Below are positions 1 through 11,420 of a DNA stretch of 64,000 nucleotides, piece by piece. The stretch's first letter is position 1; every line of letters begins with the position of its first letter. The stretch comes from Dastarcus helophoroides. Taxonomy: Eukaryota > Arthropoda > Insecta > Coleoptera > Bothrideridae. The DNA lies in assembly GCA_028583605.1 (NCBI GenBank), contig CM053331.1:16600857-16664856 (forward strand). Reading direction: 5' to 3'. The position numbers were made by a program, and so were the translations under genes. The notes beneath the pieces were generated by a model, which did not search any database, had not been told where the DNA came from, and worked only from the letters and a program-made list of their open reading frames with translations.

Positions 1-1162
1 TTACACATTCACATCGTGTCTTTTATTGCTTTTTGTTTCTGTTTTACATTTAGTTTGCCTATCTTACCTTTGCGGTCTGAGCAATAATAACTTATTTAAT
101 TTTCAAACATGTATATTTTTGCACTTATTGTTAGATCTTTTCATAGCACCACACATCGGCACGAAACTACTTATTTACGAAAATGCACCTCTTAACTAAA
201 CTAAAAGATTATTTCAATCACATCGTTTTTGCAGGCCTGTGTCATTTATAATCTTGTATTTGTCATTTGTTTTCTATTATGATCGACTTAATTACAAAGT
301 AATAAAATAAAGTAATCCGCGATTCTATTGTTTGGCAACATCAATTGTCTTCCTCTTTCGGTTGTGTTATTAAAATCTAATAATATAATAGAAGCCATAG
401 AAGCATAATTGTCGGTGTTAGTTAATGTACTTTTCAATTTACATTCGTCTAATTAAATAATACCAAAAGCTACATTCCGAAGTGGAGATCTCTGTTATTG
501 TAACTTGCAATATTACAGTTTCAGAGAAAGTTTTAATCTTGTTAGAGTTTACTTTGAGCGAAAAGCTAACTCATTTAAATATTTCATTGGGAGGGGAAGC
601 CGATTTGGGATTTCCCTCGGTTTTCGCACGAATACGTACATTTATACATGTAATATTTTTCGGTGAATCTCCAATGGATGTTTTACAATGTCATAAAAGC
701 AGTTACTTTTAACGAATCATTTGTTTTGGATACGTTGTATGCAGCTATTATTTTGAACACTCTACTTTGAATTCCTATCTTTATCTAAAGATATAAAATA
801 TGATTAATAATGCAAAAATTGAAGATAAGTACAATTCGATTTAAAAAAATTTCGAACATAAGTAACACAGCTGAATGTGCAAATTGTACGATGGTTAAAT
901 ATGCAAATTGTGGGTATCTTACTTTTAAAGTTAGTCATTTCCATGCTCATATAGGAAATGAAAGCTACTTTTATCCATTCTGTAAAAGTCTCCAGCTACC
1001 TATCCTGTTCTGCAGACCTTTAACAATACGTTTGTGTAATTACTGCTAGATGTGATTAAGCAGAACTAAATAAAATACCGTTTATTACTTCATGTCATGT
1101 CATGTTTTCGGCATTTTAAGATTATGTCATTTGCTTGACTTCGTTAACGACTTTGAAATTAC
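1..1162. other. AT-rich spacer with no recognised gene
   Basis: No protein family, RNA gene or clear repeat was recognised here. Short open frames at 482-712 and 810-1049 have no recognisable motif, and open frames of this length are common by chance in the window. Confidence 0.5.
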
Positions 1163-1348
1163 TGTTGGAAATAACTTATAATACTATTTCTTGTTGCTTA
1201 GCAATAAGAATGTTAATAATAGGTTGTTTTAACGTTTTGACATTTTGATAATTCCAGTTTATATAATTTGGCATTTAAGTATTTGTGAGAAATAGATGAT
1301 TTCTTTGTGGACTGTGAATTTCATTTATTGATCCGTTGGGTTACAACA
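1163..1348 (+). repeat. Probable 5' LTR of a BEL/Pao-type retrotransposon
   Basis: The segment begins TGTTGG and ends ACAACA, giving a perfect 5-bp terminal inverted repeat (TGTTG/CAACA). It stops two bases before a primer-binding site at 1351. It contains TATA-like stretches. At 186 bp it is a plausible short BEL/Pao LTR. No matching 3' LTR was seen downstream, so the left boundary rests on the inverted ends and position only. Confidence 0.5.
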
Positions 1349-1350
1349 TT

Positions 1351-1363
1351 TGGCGACCGTGAC
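1351..1363 (+). promoter_or_regulatory. tRNA-Arg primer-binding site
   Basis: TGGCGACCGTGAC is complementary to the 3' end of insect tRNA-Arg(UCG), CCA included. It sits directly 3' of the proposed LTR, which is the expected place for minus-strand DNA priming. Confidence 0.7.
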
Positions 1364-3241
1364 ACGACCACAACTAATATGGATAAGGAATAGAACCACG
1401 ATAAGGACATCGTTCACAAAAATTCTTAACTTTCTGAAAGGATTGCTATTAGTACAGCAACCTGATGCAGATGAAATTAAGGCAAGTTTTAGTTTACTAA
1501 AAGACAAAAATGAATTACTAAATGAGTTGAGTGGTGAGATTTACGTTTTACTTTTTAAAGACGTAATCTGTAATGAAACAGGATTACAAGCAGAAATGGA
1601 TGCCAGGGATGAATATTCACAGAATTTTAAGGAGTTAAAAATAAAAACAGAGAAGTTTTTGATGGACCAGTTAAATATCTCTGTTGCATCTGTAAATTCT
1701 GCTTAAGAAGTTAAGAAAAGTTTTAATCTGCCTACAAAGGTTTGGGGATGATGTTATTGTTGAAGACAAATTTCAATACCTTATCCAGACTACTGTGCCA
1801 GGTTCCAGGGCTCGTCTATTGATTGAAAGTTTTCCACTCACAAGCGAGAATTATTCTAAAGCCATTGATAGTTTAAAGGCTCGCTTTGGAAGAGATTATT
1901 TGTTGGTGGAGGTTTATGTACGAGAATTATTGAAGTTTATATTACAAAATATGAATTATAAGGTTAGCTTATCCATGTTTTACGACAAATTAGAGGGGCA
2001 GTTAAGATCTCTCGAATCATTAGATGTAACGTCAGAGAAATATACAGCAATGCTATATTCATTTGTAGAGTCATGTCTTCCGGAAGAAATTCTTAAGAAT
2101 GTGGCAGCGAAGCTCTGAATGTGATAGAAGTACTGATCTTTAAGAGCAGCTTAAACATTTAATGTTATTTTTGCGTAGAGAAGTTAAATATGAAGAGAGA
2201 ATCTTTTTAGCTGTAGCTGAATTTGGAATTAAAAAAGGAAATCAAATCGACTTCGTCTTGGAAGAAAAATGTGTTTCAAGACAACAACGTACTTACAGCT
2301 GCAGGTCTTGTAAACTTTAATGACAATCCATTTTGTATGTTTTGAGAGAGGTTTCATTCACCTAATGAGAGCCATAAGGCAAAAAGACTCTCTTTAAAAG
2401 TGAAACAAAAAATGCTAGACAAACGAAGACTTTGTTTTATTTGTCTTAGTCCAGGACACACTTACGAGAATTGTTAACTTAATGTCAGTTGCTTGATTTG
2501 ATTGAACATATGTACTTGTTATGTGTCCCAAACTAGAAAGTCAGAATCGTAATGATCGACCCAGTCCCTCTGCAGCCACTAAATAAAATGACCAGATATC
2601 TATTAAGAAAAGTGTGGTTACGTGCAGATAACATTGGTTATTGCACACGTGTGTTGCTTAATACAGGCTCTCAGCGGTCTTGTATACCGAAGAATCTAGC
2701 TGACCATATGGGAGAAGAAAGAAAGTATGATTCATGCTTTGTTTGTGGAAGCAGTCAGATTCCATAATGCACAATCGTTATCGGGTAAGGTTGAAAAACA
2801 TTTACAATGAGTTTTTATGTAATTTTGAGGCGTTAGATCAGTCAGTTATTTGTGGGGCTCTTTCACAAGTGTATGAAGGTCCATGAATTAATGAACTAAA
2901 GGCATTCAGATTAGTGGCAATCAGCGTGGACCAATTAAAATACTGGTTGGAGCAGATGCACTGTGGAAATTATTGACTGGTCACCGTTTTGTACTGAACT
3001 GTGGCATGTTTACAATAGAAATATTTTTAGGGTGGACTCTGATAGGTGAAAGTTCTTTAATTATCCCATCTAACTCTACGAGTACGACTATAACTACTTT
3101 GTTTTGTAAAGAGGCAAAAACTACGTTAATGACTAATATAGAGGTGTGAACAAGTAGCCTCTGCAGATGCTCAATAATATGTTGTTGACAAATTGGAAAG
3201 ATTTCCTTTGTTTCCAAGACATCTGAAGAAAACTGTTTCAA
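1364..3241 (+). pseudogene. Decayed BEL/Pao gag-protease-pol remnant
   Basis: Three coding blocks remain in order. The gag-like block (about 1400-2118) has the helical DUF1759-type region of BEL/Pao gag, with its conserved end reading SCLPEEILKNV. A CCHC zinc knuckle follows at 2433-2474 (CFICLSPGHTYENC), preceded by a second knuckle whose second cysteine is now a stop at 2343-2345. The aspartic protease site at about 2650-2683 reads VLLNTGSQRSC, so the catalytic Asp of DTG has become Asn. After it comes the BEL/Pao block ILVGADALWKLLTG and then FLGWTLIGE (about 2938-3050). Several frameshifts and stops separate the blocks. The reverse transcriptase, RNase H and integrase regions are absent, so the copy is truncated at about 3240 and dead. 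Confidence 0.85.
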
Positions 3242-3404
3242 AATCGATTTTATTTTTTCTCATGTTATTTGTAGATATTTAAAAACAAAACAGTCTTTCT
3301 TATTGAAACTTTTTCTGTATGTTATTGAAAATACGAAAGACTATTTAATGTATCTCGTTTTCTAACCGTTTCCAGTTTTATGTTATGTTGCGTATTTTAC
3401 TAAG

Positions 3405-3660
3405 TAATATGTGAAACATGGACCGCGGCTCCTTCAACATGGTAATGCTCCAGCACCTAATGTACTAATCATTCGCCTCTTTTTGATTAAAAAAACAAAT
3501 CGCCAAGTTGAACCATCTACCTTATTCACTAAATCTGGCACCTTGTGCATTGAGAATTCCAAAAGAATAGCTTCAGAAAGCCGACAAGGTATATGTGGTT
3601 GCCTAAGGGGAGCACATTGAAGGGAATAACAGTTATTAGTTTGTCAACATGTAAATAGAG
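3405..3660 (+). pseudogene. Mariner transposase C-terminal fragment
   Basis: The frame from 3411 reads LLQHGNAPAP, matching the second catalytic segment of mariner transposases (normally HQDNAPAH), with the catalytic Asp replaced by Gly. In another frame the sequence continues as HLPYSLNLAPCALRIPK, the decayed equivalent of the PPYSPDLAPCDYFLFPK block that holds the third catalytic Asp (now Asn). The frame change marks an indel. No terminal inverted repeats were found around it. Confidence 0.75.
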
Positions 3661-4560
3661 TTTATACCGAGAATTTCATTGGTAAACCTAGACATGGTTC
3701 GTTATGTCAATCTTAACGTTTTTAAATAAAATTTCGGATAAGAACACCTGTTCTTATAAAATCCATCGCAATGGATGTGACAAATCACGCAATTTCGTCT
3801 AATCAAGGTGGATCGGTTCTAATAAATGATTTTTAATGCAATTTAGATATTCTCGTTTAATGCGTTGAGGTTCATTACTAGTTCTATTTGATATAATAGG
3901 ATACATACCTACAGTATTAAAAAGTTAAATTAGGAGGTCTAACTTACTAATAATAAAAAAATAATAAAACAAACTTTAGCGTAGAGCAAGGAAAAGGAAT
4001 AAGCATAAATGCAAATGGAATACAACCGACAGTGCAATAGTGCAGCCCTTCAAACATTTGGTAGCGGACTATAGGTAGCTCAGCTACCAACTACTGACCC
4101 ACTGACATTCTAAAAAGTCAGAGACTTTATTCATATGCACACACTAAAAGATTTGAACACTTATCCGTATCCGGTCTTTTCAGATCTTGCCATACTCAAC
4201 TTGAATTCTGATACATGTTCCCGCAAATATACACGTAGAAATTAATAGACCTCAAAAATGTGACTTTCAATTCTAGTACCATCTATTGGTATGCAAAAGA
4301 AACTGGACTACCTCCAACATTGGAAAAATAGTCTAGGTTTTAAGAATATCTTAAAATTAAAATTTGAAACATTCAATTAAAAAGAAAAATATAAATTGAG
4401 TATTAAATTTTAGAGAACTTGAAATTTGAGTACCGAATTTTTACTCGAAATTTCTTACCTAATCTGAAATTTATATCGTACTATATAAAATTTAAATTTA
4501 GTTTCTATCAAAATCTCTTATAATTTATTTTCTATATAATTGGAATTATTCAAGATAACA
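3661..4560. other. AT-rich spacer
   Basis: No gene or clear element is visible. The stretch from about 4340 to 4560 is dominated by AAATTT-type low-complexity sequence. Confidence 0.4.
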
Positions 4561-4569
4561 TTGCGTTAA

Positions 4570-5817
4570 CAATTCCAAAATTAATGCTCTGTTAAATGAC
4601 GAATCCTATATTCGTCTTCCTAGGGCCTCACTAAGCAAAACTGAACGCGAACTCAAGTCTAATAATTTAAAATGCCAAAAATTGCCCACGGATACTCTCA
4701 GACAACTAATTCCGAGAGAATTCAAGCCACCCCTGTCTTTATGATCTCCACAAAATTCACGAACCCGATATTCCCTTCCCATTGTCAGCACTATAAATTC
4801 ACCCACCTACAATATTTCAAAACATCTATTCAATATCTTCAAGATATATCGGAAATACATCGTCACACGTTCTAAATTATAAACACTTGTCGAATGGTTG
4901 TCCGGATTATGCGGTAAGTTTTGACGTTACTTTACTAATCACTAATTTAACAGTTTCCGACTCCATGACGATAATTCGTCAATTACTTTCAGGGAATGAA
5001 AATGTAGATTCCCTAGTTGATCTAATTGAAATGTGCAGCACATCGACTTATTTTTCTTTTATTGGTAGCTTCTACAAGGGTCCGGTACTCCAATGGGTTC
5101 CCACTTATTCTCAGTCATAGCAAATATTTTCATGAAATCATTTGAAAATACTGCGTTAAAAACTGCTTTTTCAAACCCACGGTATGGCTTCATTATGGCC
5201 AGATGATACTTTTATTGTATGGCCAAGGATTCAGTAAATACTTCTTTAGAACACCTAAACACTTTACATTCTTTTATGAGTTTCACAATATAAATTGCTT
5301 CCAACGGCTCCCTTCCCTTTCTTGATGTACTAGTCACCCGTTCACCTAGCGGTGCCATCTTTTGTTCCGTTTACCCAAAACCTACCCATACCAATTGTTA
5401 TTTGCACGCACAGTCCTATAGTCACACTTGCCAAAAACATTCTTTGTAAATTTACTAGTTTCACGAGCAGTAGCAATTTCGCAGCCAACAAATCTTTCAG
5501 GTGAATTGAACAAAATTCGTTTTAGTCTCCACTACAACGGTTACAAACCTCGCGACATAGAATCTGCCATCAAACGGCATCTTCATCACCTAACACCTCG
5601 TTCTTCCCAAAATTCCAAAAAACCGATGAGTATCGATTTGAATCTCAATGTAGATGATGTCGATGCATCTTTTGCTAATCTCTTTAGATTAGTACGCTTG
5701 AAAATGCCAGTTCTGCTGGCGAAATACGTATCGCGTAATTATTTATTTAATTACCGATGTGGTAAAGGGGTGAAACCTTCTTTGGACTTAATCAAAGCCA
5801 CAGTTTTAGTTTAGTGC
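4570..5817 (+). pseudogene. Penelope-like element reverse transcriptase, decayed
   Basis: Successive frames give the usual Penelope reverse transcriptase blocks in order. LPIVSTINSPTYN (about 4770-4815) is the RPIVSSI-type block. AVSFDVTLLITNL (about 4912-4950) is the VSFDVxSLFTNxP block with the first catalytic Asp. PMGSHLFSVIANIFM (about 5090-5135) is the GSPLSPVIANIFM block. LWPDDTFIVW (about 5193-5222) is the YVDDTF catalytic box, with both Asp kept and Tyr lost. LPFLDVLVTR and YPKPTHTNCYLHAQS (about 5311-5414) follow. The frame at 5428-5814 continues the thumb region (QPTNLSGELNKIRFSLHYNGY). At least four frame changes occur. No GIY-YIG endonuclease domain was recognised at the end, so the copy is truncated or diverged there. 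Confidence 0.85.
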
Positions 5818-6680
5818 TTTAGCTTCAAATTAAGGTCAAAATTTCAAAAGGGTTTTAAAAATTTCGTGTTCATCCTTCAGTTAATTCTTAAGTTTCGTTT
5901 TTTTTTTCGAAATTTCAAATTTAAATTTAAAAGATCAACCTTTTTATTGAAATGTTATTTCAAAATTCAGTATTTTGATGTAATGTGATAATGCTTTCTT
6001 GTTTGGGTTATCGATATTTTTCTCAAAATATAGTGTTTCAATATTAAACTGGAAAATTAAACATTTTTGATTACAAATTTCTATGTATTTCTAAAAATTT
6101 CGGCCTAAACTTGCAAATGATGCTCTTTTAAATAAAATTTCGACTTTGAAATAGAAAATTCGATTCTTGAATTTGTTACATATATTTTAAGTTTTTCTTA
6201 AAATTTGGATATTTTTTTGAAACATTCGAAGTTAAATATGAACATTTGAGTGAGCGAAGGGTTCGGTTCATTTTGGGTCATACAGAGATGAAAGAATTTA
6301 TCACTCATTTTTATTAAATATTAAAAAACAAAAGGAATAAATTCAGTACAGCTTAAATGTTATGTTTCTTTTTTGCTTTCTCTTACTTTTCTGAATTTGT
6401 TACTTGTGTTCTTATCGTAATCTGACGGCCTATACACAGTGCCCTGAGAACTTAAACATGTTAAATATTTGAGCTAATGTGTTCGGAGGTTCCGCCCTTA
6501 GATCATTTTTTGTAAATAGAAGCAAAGCTGCTGGCGGTTTGAGCATTGAAAATTGATTTTGTATATGATATTAAATTCCTCAGAGTAGATAATTATTTCG
6601 TTTTATGTTCGTTTATTATTTACAACTATAGTTTTAGTTTTCGTCAGACCGATGGATTACAGAAAAATATTTCTAATTTT
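5818..6680. other. AT-rich degenerate AATTTCGA-type sequence and spacer
   Basis: The first 420 bp are built of variants of AAATTTCGAC and AAATTTAAA, the same low-complexity type as the large arrays at 48.8 and 55.8 kb. Nothing gene-like was seen after that. Confidence 0.4.
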
Positions 6681-8024
6681 AATCCAGGCAATAAGCCGGG
6701 AAAAAGGCTAAAATAGATAAAAATAATATAGTAAGTTAGATTTCCAAAATTAATTTTGCATTTGCTTTCTGATGATTCAAGGATCATTCACTGCTGCTAA
6801 AACGAAGTCGCTGGACCCTCCTCCAGCCCTTAATCTTAAAAACAACCCCCTAAATGGAGCGTTTCGCTAAGCAATTCCCAAAGTCGGGAAAATTAACGCA
6901 AATTGCCTCAGAAATGCATTTTAGGAGGTTATTTGGGTCGCTGATCACAAATCCGTGGTTGGTTTTCCTGGAAAACTCATTGCTTGTATGTAGTAAAATT
7001 TTTACTGGAAACGGTGTCTTAGGGATTTTCGGGGTTGCTGATTAAGAATCCGAAATCTGTTTTTTCGAAAAACTCATTTCCCGGTCGAAAAATGATATCC
7101 TAGTGGACTTCTTGGGCTTTTGAGACAATTTGATGGACCTTTTTTTAGAAAATGTATCTCAGGTTTTTTTGGGTCACTGATCAAGAATTCGAGGCTTGCT
7201 TTTCCAAAAAACTCATTTTCCAATCGAAAAATCAAGAAAATTCCCCATTTTAAATGTTTTCGGACAATGTAGTAAAATATTTACTCGACACGGTGCCCTA
7301 GGGGTTTTCCGGGCGAATTTTATTGATTTTTCGACCGAAAAACAAGTTTTCTGGAAAAACAGAACTCAGATTCTTAATCAGCGACCACGAAAACCTCTAG
7401 GACACCGTGTCCAGTAAACATTTTACTATATTAGCTCAAAACCCTTAAAATGGGGAATTTTCTTGATTTTCCGATCTGAAAATGAGTTTTTCGGAAAAGC
7501 AAGCAACGGAATCTTGATCAGTGATCCAAAAAAAACCTGAGACACAATTTCGAAAAATAGGTTTATCATCATATTGTCCCTAAACCCCAAGAAGCCCACT
7601 AGGATAATAAAAATGTTTAATGATTTTCCGACCGGAAAATGAATTTTTCGGAAAAACAGATCTCGAATTCTTAAGCAACGGCCTCGACAACGTCTAAGAC
7701 ACCGTTTGGAGTAAATATTTTACTACATACAAGCAATGAGTTTTCCGGTAAAACCAACCACGGATTTGTGATTAGCGACACAAATAACCTCCTAGGATGC
7801 ATTTCCCAGGCAATTTGCGTTAATTTTCCTGACTTTCGGAATTTCTTAGCGAAACGTCCCATTTGGCGGGTTGTTTTCAAGATTAAGGGGCGAAGGGGGG
7901 TCGAGCGACTTCGTCTTAGTAGCAGTGAATGATCCTTGGGTCATCAGAAATAGAATGCAAAAAGAATTTTGAAAATCTAACTTACTATATTATTTTTATC
8001 TATTTGCGGTTTATTGCCTGGATT
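6681..8024. mobile_element. 1.34-kb foldback-type element with about 630-bp inverted arms
   Basis: The arms 6681-7310 and 7389-8024 are inverted copies of each other, separated by about 80 bp. The outer ends read AATCCAGGCAATAA and TTATTGCCTGGATT. Both arms encode the same spurious peptide (about 6854-7045 on + and 7671-7880 on -), because they are the same DNA in opposite orientation. Within each arm, a degenerate block containing GGGTCGCTGATCA-like and AAAACTCATT motifs recurs about three times (near 6920-6980, 7015-7090 and 7155-7235 in the left arm). No transposase is present. The long arms with internal repetition resemble foldback elements. The superfamily and target duplication could not be determined. 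Confidence 0.8.
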
Positions 8025-8187
8025 TATAAATAATTATTGTACAGTGAAACAATTCTCAAAAATTTATTTCCCATCAGTTACGCGATATTTACACTGTATA
8101 TAATGAAAAGATATTGCTGCAGTTTGTAGCTGTGGTAGAGTGAGCGGTCAAAAAAATAATATTTTATGAAAGAACTATGAATCTTTC

Positions 8188-8655
8188 TTAAGCGGGTTCC
8201 ACACTCACGCTGCGAAAGCCCGCGAAATAGCGAGAACGCGAGTGTGGAGGCTTTCGAGTCTTTGCGTTCGCGCTTCGCTCAGTACAGTTCGCCATCCGAA
8301 GTCGGCTTTTTGGTCAACGTGAAAGGGTTCGCGAGACTTTCGGAAGGCGCAAGCGCGAATTCAGTCACAGTTTTAAAGTCTTTTCTGGTGATTGTTGTGT
8401 TGTTTCAGAGAGGACGATTTTCTTTTTTTTTCCTTTATTTGGTGTTTATTTTTTATACAGAGATAATTATAATATGCTATAGCGCAAAGCGTAGTGGCAG
8501 TAGCAGTGACTGTCTCTGGGTCCATTTCTCTTGAAAGCGCGAACTACACTGCGAAGTTTGCGAGTGTGGAGGGACATGTTTTTCGTGCAAAAATCGCGCG
8601 GGAATCGCAATGTGAATTCATGCGGCGATTCGCGCGCGATTTTTGTGCAGCCGGC
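8188..8655. repeat. GC- and CpG-rich miniature element, unclassified
   Basis: This is a sharp GC-rich island in AT-rich DNA. CCACACTC (about 8189) and GAGTGTGG (about 8240) form an inverted pair, and GAGTGTGGAGG recurs at about 8564. Many CGCG and GCGAA words follow. The composition and the recurring inverted motif suggest a non-autonomous DNA transposon. Open frames through it are a by-product of GC content. Confidence 0.4.
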
Positions 8656-9916
8656 AATACATATATTTTAAAACGTAATGTGTCAAGTGAGTTAATTATG
8701 TCAACCAATAAATATCCTAATAAGATTTTTAAAAATGGTTAAACGTTATTAGCTTATTAACTTAGTTATAACGATAACAAATTTAAATCTCAAATTAATA
8801 AATGATTAAAAAAGTTCGCTTGCTTAACTTGTCTTTTCAAATTAACTAACTAGTAAAGTTTTAAAATACTCAGTCTAAAACGGCAGACTGTTGAAAAGTG
8901 ATATATATCTCCTTTGATCCGTTTATTAAAGGTAGTTAATTAAAATTATCTCTTCTACAACAAAGTTTAAAGGATGTTATCATCCTTTACTGAAGTATTC
9001 TGAGGTCGTTTTCCCCTGGCAAATTCTTACAAAATTGAAGCTCTCCGGGAACTATAAAACAGCCGTTTTAGGGGCAGTAATCTCGCCGGGAATATAAATC
9101 AATGGCGTAAAAGTTGAACATAGGTGCTACATACGAGATGAGTGTTTTAAATTTTGCCTTCAGAAGCACACGTATCGTGAAACCTTGAATGCCATTTACA
9201 ATTTATTACCTATTTTTTTGTGTAAATGTAATTAGGCATTGGACTTTAGTTGTTTGTAATCTTTCGATTTTAAGGTTAATATATCTTAATTATGAACTAG
9301 CACTAACCATTTATCCCGACGAGTAGTCGTTTTTGTCCTAATTTTGTAATACATTATTTAAAAACTCTATATATGGATAAATATATTTCACTGCTAGATT
9401 ACAATATACATCTCGCAGTTATGTATATGTATGTCTTTTAATTTCTAAAGCGATATAATTAATATACCATACCGTTCTGAAAAGGATACATACATAATTC
9501 TCATATTATTAATTTGTGATCATGGTAATTTAAAAAAAAGTTAATAATACTTGTATTTACTCCCAGAATAGACAGACTAGATCATATTCATCTAAGAATA
9601 GTTTTTAATGTTACATGATCGATAAAACAAGTTACCCCGTTCTATTGTCTTGACTTTTGCTTTCTTCATAGGTACTTTATGATTGTGGGTGAAATGTAAA
9701 TGCAACATAGGTCACTTTTTTGTATGGGCTTAAGTACCCATTTGTAGACAAAATCGCGTGAGTCTCTAGAAAATCGAGAATTTTGTCTCTAAACGGTTGC
9801 GGATAAATCTCACGTGCTAAATTCGGCTAAATTCGTTTCCGAGATGCCATGACAAGACAATGACTTGTAAAATTGCTGCTTGCCTATAGACAACTTCACA
9901 ACAACTTCGTCTATAC
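8656..9916. other. AT-rich spacer
   Basis: No gene, RNA or repeat was recognised in this interval. Confidence 0.4.
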
Positions 9917-10091
9917 TAGCGTTTCCCAAGTGGTGCGTTGCGACCCGGTACTGGTCCACGAAAATAAAATACCGGGTCGCAGAATGATCTTCACACTCGC
10001 AAATAGTCAATATTTATAGCCTAAAATAGTTAAAAAAATATTTTACTGGGTCGCAAAGAGGAAGTACTAAAGATAACTTTAGGAAACGCTG
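9917..10091. mobile_element. hAT-like miniature element
   Basis: The ends read TAGCGTTTCC and GGAAACGCTG, an imperfect inverted pair of hAT type. A subterminal inverted pair is also present: GCGACCCGGTA near 9940 and TACCGGGTCGC near 9970. The element is 175 bp and non-coding. The flanking 8 bp do not match well, so the target duplication has decayed or the boundary is slightly off. Confidence 0.65.
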
Positions 10092-10097
10092 GTTCTA

Positions 10098-11152
10098 CTA
10101 TAGACCACGGATTATAGAAGAAGGATAGTGCACGTTCTGCGTTGCGCATGTATAAAAAATTTACAAAAATGCATCTAGAAAGTGGAGTAGCTCCAACCAT
10201 TTCTTTTCTTTCTCCCTTTGAAAATCATTTGTCAATGATCAAGTATGGGCGCGCGCGCAAGCGTTTAGCAATCAACGGCGCAAGATATCATAGTATCAAT
10301 TGCACCTCGGTTATTCTGTTGAAAGACTACAAAAAACCCAATCTGAAACATTTTTAAAATTATCCTACATCACCTTTTTCGTAAAAAAAATGGACAGCTA
10401 TGGGGACTGCGATAGAAGTGAAAATTTAAAACTATGATATAACAGGGTTTTTTAATTTTCAAATTGTAACATCAAAAATAAAAATTTCATATTTTGTAAA
10501 TTAAAATTGCTTTTAGTTTTTACATCTTTTATATTTGTATACAATTTAGTCTTTGATCTTGTCTATTTTGGGATGCTGCATATTAAAAAACCCGTCACAC
10601 TATCTAAATTTTATATTTGCATAGCAAATTTCAAAATATTTCAAAAAAATATGTTTTGAATGTACTAATTTTTCAGATTAGTAGGGTGGCGGATTAGCGA
10701 GGTTCGGACAACCGAGTTTCAGATAATCGAGGTTCGGATTAACGAGGTTCGGATTAGCAAGGTTCGAATTAGAGGGGTAACGAATTACCGAAATTATGCA
10801 GTAATTTAAAATAGTAATGATTAGATTATCTGGCAAGTAGTTCAAAGTGGCGTTTTTTGGTAACTCGAAATCATTCGTTTGTCCCCTATCTTTAGTTACT
10901 TAACGCGCCTAAAGAAATTCCTACTTCAAAAATATGAATGAATACACTAAAAGTGACATTAAAATTAAATGAAATCGGCAAGTCTTGACATTCTTTAACA
11001 GCTGTTTGATAGCCATATTACTTCGTTCCTCATTGGTAGCAGAATTCCATTATTCTTAATATCACCAGAACGTACTACTTACTCTCTGGATGCTTTTTCG
11101 ACACCGTTTTCTATGATCGTGCACTATCCTTCTTCCATAATTCGTGCCATAG
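10098..11152. mobile_element. 1.05-kb element bounded by about 35-bp terminal inverted repeats
   Basis: 10098-10134 and 11118-11152 are inverted copies sharing GAAGAAGGATAGTGCACG and the adjoining CACG(G/A)ATTAT sequence. No transposase was recognised inside. The interior holds the 15-bp tandem array at 10691-10780. Its left end nearly abuts the hAT-like miniature at 9917-10091. Confidence 0.6.
10691..10780 (+). repeat. Six tandem 15-bp units
   Basis: The units are variants of GGATTAGCGAGGTTC, repeated six times without spacing. Read on the other strand the units resemble the GAACCTCG.TAATCC repeats found just inside Tigger/pogo transposon ends. A similar motif occurs at the ends of the element at 41726-43424. 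Confidence 0.75.
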
Positions 11153-11420
11153 ATACGCGAGATTTTGCTTACTAGTGTGTAGTAGCCATACTGATAAATT
11201 GATAATTTGCTTTTAGAACTTTTTGTTTCCATGTCTGCAATTTTATTTAATTTATAGGTTAAATTTGGGCTGAGTCTGAAGTCAGTATTAATTTATAATG
11301 AAAAGCTAAATCGATTTAATGTATAATTTTAAAATTGTTTTAATTATAACATGAATTTGTATGGTGTATGGTGCACTTTAGAAAATAGGAAAATGTCAAT
11401 GAATAAATATTTTGTTGCAG

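Noticed and set aside
6854..7880. Similar open frames on opposite strands (6854-7045 and 7671-7880), suggesting paired genes
   Set aside because: They are the same DNA in the two inverted arms of the foldback element, not genes.
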